A stretch of 39,206 nt of DNA from an uncultured Pseudomonas sp. (GTDB lineage Bacteria; Pseudomonadota; Gammaproteobacteria; Pseudomonadales; Pseudomonadaceae): NCBI RefSeq assembly GCF_946886105.1, contig NZ_CAMPHV010000050.1, positions 1-39,206 on the forward strand, given 5' to 3'. The notes beneath the pieces are model-generated. The model saw only the letters and a list, made by a program, of their open reading frames with translations. It was not told the DNA's origin and did not search any database. The position numbers and the translations under genes were made by a program. Of the stretch, positions 5,969 through 13,219 are shown piece by piece (position 1 is the stretch's first letter; each line of letters starts with the position of its first letter).

Positions 5969-6524
5969 CTGACTGCTGGACTTCCTTTGGCTGAGACTTC
6001 TTCAGGCCATGGCCCACCATCTTCAGCAGGTCTTCGGGGTTATCGCCATTCTCGGCCGCGGTCAGCGCGGCCTCGGCCAGCCCTTCAAGGTGCTCAGGGA
6101 GCGCGGCAGGGGCCTGCGCGCCATGGGCATTCTTCTTGATCAAGTGCAGCGCCATTCGGCGCAGTTCCTCGATATCGCCGCCGGTGAGGGTGCCATCCGC
6201 GAAACCCTGCGCAATCAATTTTGCAGCCACCGGTAAGGCCCGCGAGGTGCCAGCGGTGTAAACGCCGTTGTTTTCATTGGTTGCCGAGCCCATCGCGGCA
6301 GGCGGGTATATGGAAGCCCTGAACTCTTCAGGAAGAAGTTCGTAGGCCTTTCTATTCAAGGCCTTAGCTATAAGCACAATGTCGCTCAGCGTAGGCTCTC
6401 TGGCGTCAGTCTCATAATTTCCTATCCGGGACTGCGAAGCCCACCCGCAGGCCTTAGCCAGCGAGGCTTGAGATAGGTGTTCCGCTTCGCGGAAGTGCTT
6501 GATACGTGAACCGAGCGTTTTCAT
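5940..6524 (-). CDS. XRE-family phage repressor (CI-like, no peptidase domain)
   Basis: 194 aa from the ATG at 6524. No Shine-Dalgarno is visible, but a TATGAT -10 box lies seven bases before the ATG, so the mRNA may be leaderless, as for lambda cI from PRM. Residues 5-60 are an XRE HTH (SRIKHFREAEHLSQASLAKACGWASQSRIGNYE). The C-terminal 130 residues are helical. I see no Ser-Lys LexA/CI-type peptidase, so RecA-driven self-cleavage is unlikely. It is divergent from the Cro-like gene and shares with it the pattern W-x-QSR-x-x-NYE-x-x-AR-x-P-x-L-x-D. It heads the repressor-kinase-partner operon. Confidence 0.85.
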   Translation of the reverse strand: MKTLGSRIKHFREAEHLSQASLAKACGWASQSRIGNYETDAREPTLSDIVLIAKALNRKAYELLPEEFRASIYPPAAMGSATNENNGVYTAGTSRALPVAAKLIAQGFADGTLTGGDIEELRRMALHLIKKNAHGAQAPAALPEHLEGLAEAALTAAENGDNPEDLLKMVGHGLKKSQPKEVQQSDGKRKTRSS

Positions 6525-6537
6525 ACCGCAAATCATA
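6525..6537 (-). promoter_or_regulatory. repressor-maintenance promoter (PRM-like), -10 region
   Basis: TATGAT on the minus strand (6537-6532), with seven bases to the repressor ATG. No good -35 box lies 16-18 bp upstream, as expected if the promoter needs activation by repressor bound nearby. The third operator site overlaps this -10 box. Confidence 0.5.
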
Positions 6538-6600
6538 ATCACGGAATGAAATACAGCCCTTTCACTTATCGTGTTTGCAATAATCACGATGCGTGTTTAT
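6535..6600. promoter_or_regulatory. right operators (OR-like), three sites
   Basis: Best site 6580-6600: arms ATAATCACG and CGTGTTTAT around ATG (8 of 9 positions symmetric). Middle site 6558-6578: CCTTTCACT and CGTGTTTGC around TAT, a weaker match. Third site 6535-6555: a perfect left arm ATAATCACG with a poor right arm. Centres at about 6545, 6568 and 6590 are 22-23 bp apart, as in lambda-type tripartite operators. Confidence 0.7.
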
Positions 6601-6603
6601 CCT
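6575..6603 (+). promoter_or_regulatory. rightward early promoter (PR-like)
   Basis: TTGCAA (6575-6580), 17-bp spacer, TATCCT (6598-6603). The best operator fills the spacer, so the repressor would block it. The transcript would reach the Cro-like ATG about 20 bases later. Confidence 0.65.
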
Positions 6604-6630
6604 GCAAGAAGAAATCAATGGAGCCACCTG

Positions 6631-6939
6631 ATGAACAAAATTAGAGAGCTTCGGGAAGCTGCTGGCATAAGCCAGGCAGAGCTTCACAGGGCACTCAACT
6701 GGAGGCAGTCGCGACTCGCCAACTACGAAAGTTGCGCTCGCACACCAAGCTTGAACGACGCCCGCGAGATTGTTGCGGCATTGAATTCACTTGGTGTCAG
6801 TTGCGAGTTGGTTGATGCGTTCCCAGCGCCAGATCAACACAAAGCCGCGCGCCCTGTCGGCGCCCTGCAGCGCGCCGAGCATCTGGCGGAGAACCGGCAG
6901 GATTTGCACGGGACGCCGCGCCAACAAGGGGGCCGGTAA
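6631..6939 (+). CDS. Cro-like XRE regulator
   Basis: 102 aa; the ATG has GGAG nine bases upstream. The HTH spans residues 2-45 (KIRELREAAGISQAELHRALNWRQSRLANYE), with NDAREIVAALN following. It is similar to the repressor's own HTH. The C-terminal 40 residues are polar with no recognisable domain. It is the first gene of the rightward operon and divergent from the repressor, which is the basis for the Cro role. Confidence 0.8.
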   Translation: MNKIRELREAAGISQAELHRALNWRQSRLANYESCARTPSLNDAREIVAALNSLGVSCELVDAFPAPDQHKAARPVGALQRAEHLAENRQDLHGTPRQQGGR

Positions 6940-7096
6940 GGGCGGCTGCCGGCCCAGGCCGCTGGATGGCCGCCACTTTAGCCTGATGGCGATACGCCGG
7001 AAATGCGCCGGTGGGGCTGGATGGATTGACAGTAGCGAATGCAGTGCAGCCTTGGCACGCCAAGGCCTTATTAAGAAGAGATCGAGAGGTGTAGCG

Positions 7097-7789
7097 ATGG
7101 ACCTTGCCACTATTGCCCTTGGCGTTTTCTGCATGTTGCTGGCGTTTTTGCTGGGGCTTTTCATGGGCGGCCAGCCCAGGCGCTACAGCAACATCCGACT
7201 TATCGATAAATGGCCAAACGCGCACTTTCAGTTCGACTCAAGCATGAGCGAGGCGGAGATGCTGCGATTTATTGCAATGGCCGAGCAGGTGATCCGTTCG
7301 AGGTCGTTAACCAAGGCCGAGCCAGCGGATGATCGCGCCGATTCGAGCCGCAGGTTCTGGTCCCGATACTTCGCCGCCTCTGCCCCTTTGAGCGTCGGCG
7401 AATCTGGCTCCATATCTACGGGGAAGAAACCCCGCCCGGCGGCGTCACAGCTTCCCCCATTTCGGAACCCCGCATCGGCGGCCGATGTCAGCGATGCCGT
7501 GTCCGATGTAACGCCCGTTCTAACCAGCCTCAGCCACATGCTTGCGCTGGTGAACAGTGGTCTCGCCATGAACGAGGACGTGCATGGTTTGCGCATGATC
7601 GAGCCGCTCAACGACTTGAGCCAGGAGCTAAAGGAGCTGCACTGGTGCATCGCGCGGCTCAATGGCATGACTGATCAGCCATACCCGTATGGGGATGGGC
7701 TTATCGGGGCTCTAGGCGGGCCGCGTCATAAAGGAATGCCCCATGTTGATCACCTGGCCTCGTTGAATCATCCAGGAACGCGCCGGTAA
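7097..7789 (+). CDS. membrane-anchored phage protein, unknown function
   Basis: 230 aa; I chose the ATG at 7097 because AGAGG lies seven to eight bases upstream. A longer frame to the left overlaps cro and has no ribosome site. Residues 4-24 (ATIALGVFCMLLAFLLGLFMGG) are a single N-terminal membrane helix. The rest is soluble, with a helix around residues 48-68 and a second helical part near residues 135-195. The last 29 codons overlap a small gene on the other strand. No known family. Confidence 0.7.
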   Translation: MDLATIALGVFCMLLAFLLGLFMGGQPRRYSNIRLIDKWPNAHFQFDSSMSEAEMLRFIAMAEQVIRSRSLTKAEPADDRADSSRRFWSRYFAASAPLSVGESGSISTGKKPRPAASQLPPFRNPASAADVSDAVSDVTPVLTSLSHMLALVNSGLAMNEDVHGLRMIEPLNDLSQELKELHWCIARLNGMTDQPYPYGDGLIGALGGPRHKGMPHVDHLASLNHPGTRR

Positions 7790-7934
7790 TGAGCCCTCTA
7801 CGCCTCAGTTCGCGAACGGCGAGCAGGTTTTGCTCTCGGTCGCCTTTTAGATCGCAGACAGCAGTTGCGCGTGGGTTTTCGCTGATGTGTTGCAGGACGG
7901 AGCTGAGCAGCTCCTCCGTAATTTCGATGGTCAT
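7701..7934 (-). CDS. 77-aa protein antisense in the early operon
   Basis: Perfect AGGAGG six bases before the ATG. The sequence starts MTIEITEELLSSVLQHI and contains ATAVCDLKGDREQNLLAVRELRRRGLI, which could form a small winged-helix-like DNA-binding unit. It runs against the rightward operon and overlaps the membrane-protein gene by 89 bp, tail to tail. Because of its orientation it would be expressed in the prophage state or transiently; I see no clear promoter. Confidence 0.6.
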   Translation of the reverse strand: MTIEITEELLSSVLQHISENPRATAVCDLKGDREQNLLAVRELRRRGLITGAFLDDSTRPGDQHGAFLYDAARLEPR

Positions 7935-8029
7935 CGGAACCTCCTGGTTCGCTGTGTTGGGTGAGAGCTTCACAGCGTAGCAGCGGGGTTCCGACCTTAG
8001 TAGCGCCCGCCAAATGGCAGGCACAAAAA

Positions 8030-8055
8030 AGCCCGGTGGCGACCGGGCTTCTTCT
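8030..8055. terminator. bidirectional stem-loop between the membrane protein and Rha genes
   Basis: Stem AGCCCGGT/ACCGGGCT (8030-8037, 8042-8049) with loop GGCG. On the minus strand it is followed by six T. On the plus strand the tail is TCTTCT, weaker. It could act like lambda tR1, limiting early rightward transcription until antitermination. Confidence 0.6.
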
Positions 8056-8080
8056 ACAGCAACAACAAGCGAGGCGAATT

Positions 8081-8905
8081 ATGTACCAGCACACCGAAAC
8101 GAGCAATAGCGAGCATGTCGCGACACGTTTGCCGATAGCGCAAAACGTGTCGCGCACCGTGACGATGAGCAGCCTCGACCTGGTTGGCTTTATCAACTCG
8201 ATGCGCGGTGATGCCGAAGCCGAGCTGCAGCATAAGGATTTTTTGGCCAAGGTTCCGCGGGTGCTGGGACGGGATCAATCGGCGAAATTTTCCGCCGATT
8301 ACCTGGACACCCGTAACCGCCAGCAGAAGTGCTATCGCTTTCCGAAGCGCGAGTCGTGCTTGATGGCGATGTCGTACAGCTACGAGCTGCAGGCGGCGGT
8401 GTTCGACCACATGACCAAGCTGGAGGAGGCTCTGCGGCCGGAGCCGCCGCCGAGCAACTCGAAAATCATCGGCGAGTTGGCGGTGATGGAGTGCTATACG
8501 CGCCTGCTTAAGCCTGCCCCGAGCAGCCAGGCGATGATGCTGGCGCGCATCAGTTCGAACAACGGGCTGGATGCCACCTTTCTGCCGGCTTACGCGGTGG
8601 ATGAGGCGCAGGGCTCGCTGACCGGCAGCTCGATGCCAACCAAGGCACTCAGCGCGCTGCTGCGCGAGCATGCCATCAACCTGAGCGCCTCGGCGTTCAA
8701 TCAACTGCTGAAGGCCCACGGCTACCTCAAGCGCATGACGCGCAAGAACAGCAAGCAGGAGCAGGTGGAGTTCTGGTCCGTCACCGACCTTGGCTTGGCC
8801 TTCGGTAAAAACCTGACCAGCCCAAGCAACCCGCGCGAGACGCAGCCGCACTGGTACACCGAGCGGTTTGCGGAGCTGGTGCAGCGGGTAGGGGGTGCGA
8901 AGTGA
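8081..8905 (+). CDS. Rha-family phage regulatory protein
   Basis: 274 aa; GAGG eight bases before the ATG. Residues 22-110 match the pRha domain: SSLDLVGFINSM, HKDFLAKVPRVLG, RKC-type strand, then the hallmark FPKRESCLMAMSYSYELQAAVFDHM. The C-terminal part (residues 120-270) has an antirepressor-like DNA-binding pattern (LREHAINLSASAFNQLLKAHGYL). Rha proteins interfere with growth in hosts lacking IHF and are thought to be regulatory. The gene lies immediately before the replication genes. Confidence 0.8.
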   Translation: MYQHTETSNSEHVATRLPIAQNVSRTVTMSSLDLVGFINSMRGDAEAELQHKDFLAKVPRVLGRDQSAKFSADYLDTRNRQQKCYRFPKRESCLMAMSYSYELQAAVFDHMTKLEEALRPEPPPSNSKIIGELAVMECYTRLLKPAPSSQAMMLARISSNNGLDATFLPAYAVDEAQGSLTGSSMPTKALSALLREHAINLSASAFNQLLKAHGYLKRMTRKNSKQEQVEFWSVTDLGLAFGKNLTSPSNPRETQPHWYTERFAELVQRVGGAK

Positions 8906-9723
8906 AACGCCCTTCGTTCCAATTTTACCCGGCCGACTGGCGCAATAACGCGAAGCTGCGACGCTGCTCATGGGCTGCTCGCGGTGTGTGGATCGAGCTG
9001 ATGGGCCTGATGCATGACAGCGACGAATACGGTGTTTTGCGTTGGAATTTGAAGCAAATTGCGCAAGCCATCGGCGCGCCGATCAAGCTGCTGAAAGAGC
9101 TGGTTGAGTGCGGTGTTTTGTACGGCGCCGAAAGTGGCGAATGCGAGCCGATGATTTACACCCCGCGCAGCGCCCGCAAAGCCGGCGACCCGGTGTGCCT
9201 AATGCCCGCCCAGCAAGGCCCGGTGTGGTATAGCCCGCGCATGGTGCGTGATGAATATGTGCGCACCAAGCGGGGCGAAAGCACCCGGTTTGGTGAAGGT
9301 GGCGAGCCACCAAAACCACGCACTAGCCGCTCACCAAAGCGCCCCATTGGTGATGACATTGGTGAAGCACCACACCGCCCGCAAGGTGACGGCTCTACAT
9401 CTTCTTCTACATCTACTACTTCAGTACCTAACGGTACTTCAGTGGATGCGCGGCAGCGTTTTGAGATGCACGAGGAGTGGCAGCCGGACGAGTTGAACCT
9501 GAAAACCCAGTGCCGCATGCAGATGGTCGCTCCGGAGCTGCTCACCGACGAGCTGGTGCTGGGTTTCGTGGGGTACTGGCTGAACCGCGACACGGCGGAC
9601 AACCAGGGCGGCTGGTGCCAGCGCCTGGCGAAATGGGCCAAGCGTCAGGCTGTGACCGATGCCGCCGCAGGTAACGCCTCAGCGCCGGCGCCTGACTGGA
9701 CCGAAGGCGGGGTGATCCTGTGA
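8902..9723 (+). CDS. replication initiator, lambda O / DnaT-like
   Basis: 273 aa from a GTG overlapping the Rha stop (GTGA). Residues 1-95 resemble the YdaU/DUF1376 N-terminal winged-helix module (FQFYPADWRNNAKLRRCSWAARGVWIELMGLMHDSDEYG). A low-complexity Ser/Thr/Pro linker covers about residues 130-180. Residues 190-250 match the DnaT ssDNA/DnaC-interaction domain (EEWQPDELNL, LVLGFVGYWLNRD, WCQRLAKWAKRQ). With the following P-like gene it would open the origin and load the host helicase. Confidence 0.75.
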   Translation: MKRPSFQFYPADWRNNAKLRRCSWAARGVWIELMGLMHDSDEYGVLRWNLKQIAQAIGAPIKLLKELVECGVLYGAESGECEPMIYTPRSARKAGDPVCLMPAQQGPVWYSPRMVRDEYVRTKRGESTRFGEGGEPPKPRTSRSPKRPIGDDIGEAPHRPQGDGSTSSSTSTTSVPNGTSVDARQRFEMHEEWQPDELNLKTQCRMQMVAPELLTDELVLGFVGYWLNRDTADNQGGWCQRLAKWAKRQAVTDAAAGNASAPAPDWTEGGVIL

Positions 9724-10388
9724 ACGGCCCACGTTCGGCTGGTGAGGTGGCCAAGAACCTCAAGCCTGGCACGACGGCGCCGCTACCCGCCGCCAAGCAC
9801 GTGGCGATCGACCCGCAGACCAAGGGGGTGGTCGACGACCTGTTCGAGCGCCTGAAGGGACTCTGCAGCGGCTGGAAGCAGAGTTGGCCGACGGATGTGG
9901 AGCTGAACGCCGCGAAGCGCGAATGGCTGGCGGAGTTCATGCGCGCCGGTATCACGCAGCTGCAGCAGATCCAGTACGGGCTGCGCACCACTGCCCAGCA
10001 GCGCACCCCATTCCCGCCGGCGCCAGGGCTGTTCGTGACCTGGTGCTTCGCGCCGGAGGCGTTCGGCCTGCCACCGCTGGAGAAGGCCTATGGCCAGGCG
10101 GTGCGCAACACCCATCCCGCCCAAACCGCTTTTGCACGCTGGTCGCACCCGGCGGTGTACCACGCTGCCGTTGCCTCCGGGTTTTACAGCCTGCAGCGCC
10201 TGGAGCGCTCGCTTGGCCTGAAGCGCTTTGAGCAGAAGTACGAGGAGCAGTGCCGCAAGCTAGGCCGCGGTGAAACCCTGGAGCCGGCGCCGATTGCGGC
10301 GCTGCCGGAACAGGCCGGGCCTTGCACGCCAGAGGTTGGGCGTGCGGCGTTGGCTGAGCTGAAACGGAAAGTTGGAGGTGGGAGATGA
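9720..10388 (+). CDS. lambda P-like helicase-loading replication protein
   Basis: 222 aa from a GTG overlapping the previous stop. The pattern VDDLFERLKGLCSGWKQSWPTDVELNAAKREWLAEFMRAGI is characteristic of replication protein P of lambdoid phages, followed by FVTWCFAPEAFGLPPLEKAYGQA and HPAVYHAA. It should recruit host DnaB to the O-bound origin. The O-like/P-like pair overlaps by 4 bp, so translation is coupled. Confidence 0.75.
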   Translation: MNGPRSAGEVAKNLKPGTTAPLPAAKHVAIDPQTKGVVDDLFERLKGLCSGWKQSWPTDVELNAAKREWLAEFMRAGITQLQQIQYGLRTTAQQRTPFPPAPGLFVTWCFAPEAFGLPPLEKAYGQAVRNTHPAQTAFARWSHPAVYHAAVASGFYSLQRLERSLGLKRFEQKYEEQCRKLGRGETLEPAPIAALPEQAGPCTPEVGRAALAELKRKVGGGR

Positions 10389-10516
10389 GCCGTAAATCAA
10401 CCCTCGAATGCACCAAGCATGGCCTGCGGTTTGAGCAGTTCGATGACTGGCGTGAGCCGGAAGAGGAAGCGCCGAAGGTAACGAGCATGGCCGGGCGTTA
10501 CGGGAAGAGGGGGTGA
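10385..10516 (+). CDS. 43-aa small early protein
   Basis: The ATG overlaps the P-like stop (ATGA) and has GGAGG upstream. The peptide has a CTKHGLRFEQFDDW core, an acidic EPEEEAP stretch and a basic end. Unknown function. Its tight coupling in the replication cluster supports it as a real gene. Confidence 0.65.
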   Translation: MSRKSTLECTKHGLRFEQFDDWREPEEEAPKVTSMAGRYGKRG

Positions 10517-10519
10517 TTT

Positions 10520-10972
10520 ATGGAAAATGAATTCACTCTGGAATGGGCGCTCGATGACGCAAAAAGGCGAATCGTAGAATCCATGTGCATGACCTGGCGT
10601 CACGACTTCGGCCTCGATAAACCGGAAGGCCTCCCATTATCCAGCGGCATGGCACCTGGTGAACGCGAGGTGCTTCTCCAGCGCATGGGGCAACTCTACG
10701 AACACCATATCGCAGCCCTTGTTAGAGCCTTGGAAGAGCAAAGGCGCTTATTGGTAACCCTTGAGAGCGCCGCGCTTCGTTTACAGGACGAAGAAATCGA
10801 TGCACTACGCGCCAAGTTCGACTCACTGCAGATCGATGCGGATCGTTATCGCGGTGTGCGGCGCGTGGCCAATGCTCAGGGCTACAGCGACGAGAAATTC
10901 GATTCGAAAACTGACCAGAGGATTGCGCGGTTTGCCGCTACCCAACCCAAGGGAGGCCATATCGATGGCTGA
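10520..10972 (+). CDS. unknown early protein with coiled coil
   Basis: 150 aa, starting 4 bp after the previous stop with a GAGGGG-type ribosome site. The middle (residues 55-115) is a long helix with heptad-like spacing (LYEHHIAALVRALEEQRRLLVTLESAALRLQDEEIDALRAKFDSL), so it may dimerise. No known domain or catalytic motif. Confidence 0.75.
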   Translation: MENEFTLEWALDDAKRRIVESMCMTWRHDFGLDKPEGLPLSSGMAPGEREVLLQRMGQLYEHHIAALVRALEEQRRLLVTLESAALRLQDEEIDALRAKFDSLQIDADRYRGVRRVANAQGYSDEKFDSKTDQRIARFAATQPKGGHIDG

Positions 10973-11222
10973 ATCAAACAGCTCTCTTACCACCGCCGAA
11001 GAACTGGCGCTGGAGCGGCGTCGTATCGAGTGGAACCGTTCTCAGCAGGCGCAAGCCGATCAGCCGCTGCCTCAGCGCCGGACTCGGGTGTTGCACGCGC
11101 TGCGCCAGCGCATCGATGAGTTGGTGGCGCATGGCTGGAGTATTTCAGGTCGAGATCCGGTACGGCTGGAGCGCGGTTCTCGGGTGTTGCTGGTGCGGTT
11201 TGGAGGGTTGATCGATGGGTAA
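10965..11222 (+). CDS. 85-aa unknown early protein
   Basis: Overlaps the previous gene by 8 bp; GGGAGG lies about eight bases before the ATG. A charged helix (ELALERRRIEWNRSQQAQA) precedes a small beta-rich end (VRLERGSRVLLVRFGG). Not assigned to a family. Confidence 0.65.
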   Translation: MAESNSSLTTAEELALERRRIEWNRSQQAQADQPLPQRRTRVLHALRQRIDELVAHGWSISGRDPVRLERGSRVLLVRFGGLIDG

Positions 11223-11583
11223 GCAAAGCGAAGGTAAGCGCCCGCTGTTTGCGGTTGGTGAGGTGGCGATTTTGCAGAGTAAATCGCGGCCGGAGCTGAA
11301 TGGCGAGCGCACGGTTCTTCTGGTCGTGCAGCACGGCGAGAGTTACATCTGCCCGGTTTCCGGCGGTTGCGACATGAACGCCAGTGGCGCGTTGGCCTAT
11401 GTGCTTGACGATGGCGAGCGGGGCCGTGAGGGCCACTGCATTCAATGGGCCGAGAACGCTCTGCGCAAGCGCCACCAGCCCGGCGAGCACAACTGGCAAG
11501 ACCTGATGACCGTGCTGCACCTGCCGGTGTCCCGTAGTCAGTTGGCCCGCCTGGAGTTGGCTCAAAGCGGTGGCCGGCCATGA
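11215..11583 (+). CDS. 122-aa unknown early protein
   Basis: Overlaps the previous gene by 8 bp. The N-terminus looks like a small SH3-type beta barrel (FAVGEVAILQSKSRPELNGERTVLLVV). Two cysteines occur at CPVSGGC. The C-terminus is helical with basic patches. Function unknown. Confidence 0.7.
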   Translation: MGKQSEGKRPLFAVGEVAILQSKSRPELNGERTVLLVVQHGESYICPVSGGCDMNASGALAYVLDDGERGREGHCIQWAENALRKRHQPGEHNWQDLMTVLHLPVSRSQLARLELAQSGGRP

Positions 11584-11798
11584 GCGATCAAAAAGTCACC
11601 CCGTTCCGTACGGCGCCAGACAAGCTGGACGCCATCCTCAAGGCTGAAGGCAAGTTCGAAAGCGATCTGGTTGAGGCTGTGCGTGTCGCGCAGCTGGCTG
11701 GGGTGCCTCAGTCGATGCTCGTCGGCCAGGTATACAGCCTGCTCGCCAGTGTCGAGGCTGGGATGGGCTTTATCGTCGACGGGGATGAGCCCGCATGA
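11580..11798 (+). CDS. 72-aa unknown early protein
   Basis: ATGA overlap with the previous gene. Mostly helical and acidic (DKLDAILKAEGKFESDLVEAVRVAQLAGVP), ending in a short beta tail. No family recognised. Confidence 0.65.
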   Translation: MSDQKVTPFRTAPDKLDAILKAEGKFESDLVEAVRVAQLAGVPQSMLVGQVYSLLASVEAGMGFIVDGDEPA

Positions 11799-12052
11799 GC
11801 CAGCCAATCAAGTGGCGCGAGAAGCGCGACAGCAAGGGCAACACCATCCCGAATTGCTGGGTGACCGACAGTGGCTACACAGTGGCCGAGTGCAGGCTTC
11901 CGGAGTCCCGCTACACCATTACCCGCCCCGGCTCAGCGCTGCCGTTTGCGTATACCGGCGATCGCGATGACGTGCCGAAGCTGATCGCCGCGGACATCGG
12001 CGCCAGTGCGTCCGCCACGAGCCAAGGCGTGGAGGTGGACCCATGCGCCTGA
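11795..12052 (+). CDS. 85-aa unknown early protein
   Basis: ATGA overlap with the previous gene. The sequence IKWREKRDSKGNTIPNCWVTDSGYTVAECRLPESRYTITRPG looks like a small beta-sheet protein. Unknown function; it belongs to the chain of overlapping accessory early genes. Confidence 0.65.
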   Translation: MSQPIKWREKRDSKGNTIPNCWVTDSGYTVAECRLPESRYTITRPGSALPFAYTGDRDDVPKLIAADIGASASATSQGVEVDPCA

Positions 12053-12183
12053 CCTGCCTGCTGTTCGGTTGCCGCTGGGATAACGGGCTACCGCTGGTGC
12101 TGCTCGGCGGCGAGAAGATCCGCTGGCAGCGGTGCGAGCGGTGTGGTGCGCATCGGTATATTGGCATCGAGGGGAGCCGGTGA
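12043..12183 (+). CDS. 46-aa DUF1660-like prophage protein
   Basis: GGAGG upstream of the ATG; overlaps both neighbours by a few bases. MRLTCLLFGCRW followed by WQRCERCGAHRY is the pattern of small DUF1660 prophage proteins (CxLFGHKW then CERCG), a minimal zinc-binding unit. Function unknown. Confidence 0.6.
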   Translation: MRLTCLLFGCRWDNGLPLVLLGGEKIRWQRCERCGAHRYIGIEGSR

Positions 12184-13217
12184 TGGCGAAGAAGAAGCCT
12201 GGGATGCGCACGACAGGCGACGTGGTGCTGTGGTGGCTGGAGCGCATCGAGGGTGACCGTAGTCGCTCGCTGAGCTACCGCCGCAGCATGGTTTCGGTGA
12301 TGCGTAAGCATGTGGTGCCGAAGGTCGGCAAGGTGGCAATCACCAAGCTGGACAAGGTGGCGCTGGACGATCAGCTGGTGTTTCCAATGCACCAGGAGCT
12401 GAAGCCTCGCACGATCCAGAAGGCGTTGCAGGGCCTGCGCCAGGCGTTTGCGATGGCGGAAGCCCAGGGCAGGCTGGACATCAACCCGATGGCGAACACC
12501 AGCTTCAAGAACTTCTACCTCGGCAAGCTGCGGCCAAAGCCGGCGGCGCTGTCGCGGGTTGATCTGGCGAGCGTGGTCGCGCATCTGGCTGCGACGTTCA
12601 AGGCGGACCCACTGAAGGGGATGCTGCCGCTGATGATGCTGGCCCACGGCACGCGCATCGGCGAGACGCTGCAGGCGCGCTGGTCGCATATCTCGCTGAA
12701 CGAGCGTGTATGGGTGCTGCCGGAGGCCAGCACAAAGTCCAAGCGCGAGCATGTGCTGCCGCTGACGGCGCAGGTTATCGCGCTGCTGCGGCGATATCGG
12801 GAGGCGTTGCCGGCGGCGCGCCTGAAGTGCGATTGGTTGTTCCCGGTGCGCGGTGGGTCGCGGATGGTTGAGACCACTGCGCACTCGCTGATGCGTGAGG
12901 TGAGCGAACGCAAGTGGACAAGCCATGACCTGCGCAAGCTGATGCGGGGCAGCCTGGCTGACCTGGGCGTCGACTTTATGGTCGGTGAGCTGCTGATCAA
13001 CCACACGCTGGGCATCACCACCGAGACCTACATAACCCGCGACGTGATGGACCGCCGCCGCGCCGCCGTCGAGCGCTGGCATGCGCGACTTGATGAGTGC
13101 GGTTTCTCTGTCGCACACGGCGCAATTGTGCCTGTTCCTGCATTTCTGCAAAACAGCGAGACGCCAGCAGTGGCGCCAGTTGCCGCCGATTCCAGCAGTT
13201 CTACGTGGGGAGAATGA
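12183..13217 (+). CDS. int: tyrosine recombinase / phage integrase
   Basis: 344 aa, beginning at a TGATG junction. The full tyrosine-recombinase active site is visible: R158 (HGTRIGETL), K185 or K187 (STKSKREHVLPL), H248 and R251 (TSHDLRKLMR), H274 (INHTLGI) and nucleophile Y283 (TETYITRD). The N-terminal core-binding domain spans about residues 10-110. It should carry out integration and excision at att sites. Its location is odd: it sits inside the rightward early cluster, overlapping neighbours, with no excisionase or att-like repeat next to it. Confidence 0.9.
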   Translation: MAKKKPGMRTTGDVVLWWLERIEGDRSRSLSYRRSMVSVMRKHVVPKVGKVAITKLDKVALDDQLVFPMHQELKPRTIQKALQGLRQAFAMAEAQGRLDINPMANTSFKNFYLGKLRPKPAALSRVDLASVVAHLAATFKADPLKGMLPLMMLAHGTRIGETLQARWSHISLNERVWVLPEASTKSKREHVLPLTAQVIALLRRYREALPAARLKCDWLFPVRGGSRMVETTAHSLMREVSERKWTSHDLRKLMRGSLADLGVDFMVGELLINHTLGITTETYITRDVMDRRRAAVERWHARLDECGFSVAHGAIVPVPAFLQNSETPAVAPVAADSSSSTWGE

Positions 13218-13219
13218 AG

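Noticed and set aside
8054..8971. 305-codon minus-strand frame opposite the Rha gene
   Set aside because: Rha motifs are clear on the plus strand; the minus frame is rich in Arg, His and Gln as expected for a shadow.
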